NCBI GenBank assembly: GCA_034509425.1
Contig: JAVTVJ010000076.1
Location: 6,014,001 to 6,078,000, forward strand
From: Eopsaltria australis
Taxonomy: Eukaryota; Chordata; Aves; Passeriformes; Petroicidae
Reading direction: 5' to 3'
DNA: 64,000 bases
Shown in pieces: positions 62,820 through 64,000 of this stretch. A program made the translations under genes and the position numbers. Each line of letters opens with the position of its first letter. Position 1 is the first letter of the stretch. The notes below the pieces were generated by a model. That model made no database searches. It was not told where the DNA came from and worked only from the letters and a program-made list of their open reading frames with translations.

Positions 62820-63268
62820 TCAAAGAATCACAGGATCATGGCATCATTAAGACATCCTGAAAGAGATCTCAGGAAGTGTCCAATCCAACCACCTGCTCAG
62901 AGCAGGGTCAGCTCTAGGGACAAACCAGGTTACTCAGGACATTTTATCTAGTCAGGTCTTCACAACCTTCAGTGATAGTGACACCACAGGATTTCTGTGC
63001 AAGCTGTGTCACGGCTGGACCTTCCTCACTGGGAAGAAATTTCTCCTTATATCCAGTCTGAACTTCTGTCTCATCAATCTGTGTCCACTTTATTTCACCC
63101 TCCCACCCAACCCACTGTGAAAAGTGCAGGCTCCATCTCCCCAGGAACCTCCCACAGGCACTTGGGTTCCTGTTGGGTCACCCCAAAGCCATCTCTGCTC
63201 CAGGCTGTACATGCCCAGCTGTCCCAACCTCTCCTCACAGGGCAAATGCTCCAGCTCCTGTCCTGATA
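62820..63268 (-). mobile_element. CR1 3' fragment (antisense), diverged
   Basis: The + strand begins AGAATCACAGGATCATGG. A diverged 3' UTR complement follows (GAGATCTCAGGAAGTGTCCAATCCAACC, CAGAGCAGGGTCAGC), then GAAGAAATTTCTCCTTATATCCAGTCTGAACTTC. Next comes CAGGCTGTACATGCCCAGCTGTCCCAACCTCTCCTCACAGGGCAAATGCTCCAG, the end of ORF2. It is truncated there. A distinct CR1 subfamily from the GATCATCTAG-type copies. Confidence 0.9.
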
Positions 63269-64000
63269 TCCAATTAGTTAGTTAATTTCTTTTTTCTTGT
63301 GGAGGGTACAAAACCAGATAGGGTTTCTAGACAAGTGCCAAGTAGAGGAAAAACTCTTGCCTGGGTCTCCTGGCTCTGCCCCTTTTACTACAGCTCTTTT
63401 TGCTGCCAAGGCTCAGTGAGGGCTCATGCTTGCAGCAGCAGCTCTTTTGTAACCAAGATACATCAAAAATTAAAGAAAAATCCCCAAATCTGTCTATTTT
63501 TATCTTTACTTTGAAGAAGCAAATAGCAGATTACTAGGACAGTCTTAATTTTTAAAAAGGCAAAAAATGCAATCCATTTTTGTAAGAATTGTAATAAAAA
63601 AATACATGATCCCACTATTTGTGGAGCAGCTGTAGCCCCTGACTCTTCTCTAACACCATTAAACTTAAATGTTAGTTTTGCAGTTACACACACTAACAGC
63701 ATAAGAGAGCCTGCAGACACAGAATTACGTGACTTAATTTAATAGAAGATTGTTAAGGCATGTAAAAGTGTGTGTGTATTTAGCCCAAGATGACCTAAAT
63801 ATCTTGGACATATGTGAAGGAATAAAATATTAAATTCAGCAAGCCTTAATAGAACTAAACATGCAGAGGTGTCATCCATTTCCATGCCACCCTACATCAC
63901 CCTTCTTGCACTCCAGCTTCACAGGCTTCTGTCATTTCTGCTGACAGAAGTGAAACAGAGTTGACAGCTTTTCTCTCCATGTTACCATTGTCACTCAGAA
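63269..64000. other. Unique sequence to the window end
   Basis: No gene or repeat recognised. Short open frames on both strands lack any family resemblance. Confidence 0.5.

Larger units (their letters stand above)
7016..64000 (+). other. Large contactin intron, continuing past the window
   Basis: It begins at the GTAAAT donor after the signal-peptide exon. No downstream sequence encodes a contactin Ig domain (Cys/Trp framework) in any + frame, so the next constitutive exon lies beyond the window. The interval is AT-rich and full of CR1 and LTR insertions, most of them antisense to the presumed transcript. The extent is inferred from the absence of exons, not from a seen acceptor. Confidence 0.65.

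Overview
The window is an AT-rich vertebrate genomic segment and almost certainly avian. About a dozen fragments are CR1-type non-LTR retrotransposons, many ending in the ATTCTATG-type 3' terminal repeat that is the hallmark of bird genomes. There are also LTRs with the TGTCCTGG...CCACGACA termini that I associate with avian endogenous retroviruses. There are no operons, Shine-Dalgarno-led reading frames, CRISPR arrays or other prokaryotic features.

Only one host protein-coding exon can be supported. It lies at 6885-7015 on the + strand. A 76-base 5' untranslated stretch is followed by ATG and 18 codons of an N-terminal signal peptide, and the exon ends in phase 1 at a GT donor. The peptide best matches the start of contactin-5 (CNTN5), a GPI-anchored neuronal Ig/FNIII adhesion molecule, with contactin-3 as the main alternative. 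Contactin genes have very large 5' introns. On this reading, 7016-64000 is one intron running off the window, and 1-6884 is the preceding intron or 5' flank.

Layout: 1-5593 is unique AT-rich sequence. A 3'-half CR1 lies at 5594-6465 (-), then the contactin exon. An LTR-like block with a duplicated TATA-containing segment follows at 7143-8190 (-). A CpG-rich, hairpin-rich LTR-like element lies at 18757-19140 (-). A back-to-back CR1 pair lies at 22797-23411, and CR1 fragments at 25998, 30057, 31880 and 35571. A 197-base all-purine tract (41358-41554) is followed 156 bp later by a recent 183-bp tandem duplication (41711-42070). A second inverted CR1 composite occupies 47446-48362. A well-delimited solo LTR with a 5-bp target-site duplication lies at 49507-51136 (-). 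More CR1 fragments lie at 55281, 56265 and 62820. The rest is unique AT-rich intronic sequence with microsatellites.

The best leads outside known repeats are a 52-bp candidate cassette or poison exon at 30656-30707, a 30-bp perfect palindrome at 54867-54896, and an unexplained 176-codon frame at 27565-28095 (-). I see no convincing new multi-gene system. The window's interest lies in its repeat architecture inside a giant neuronal-gene intron.
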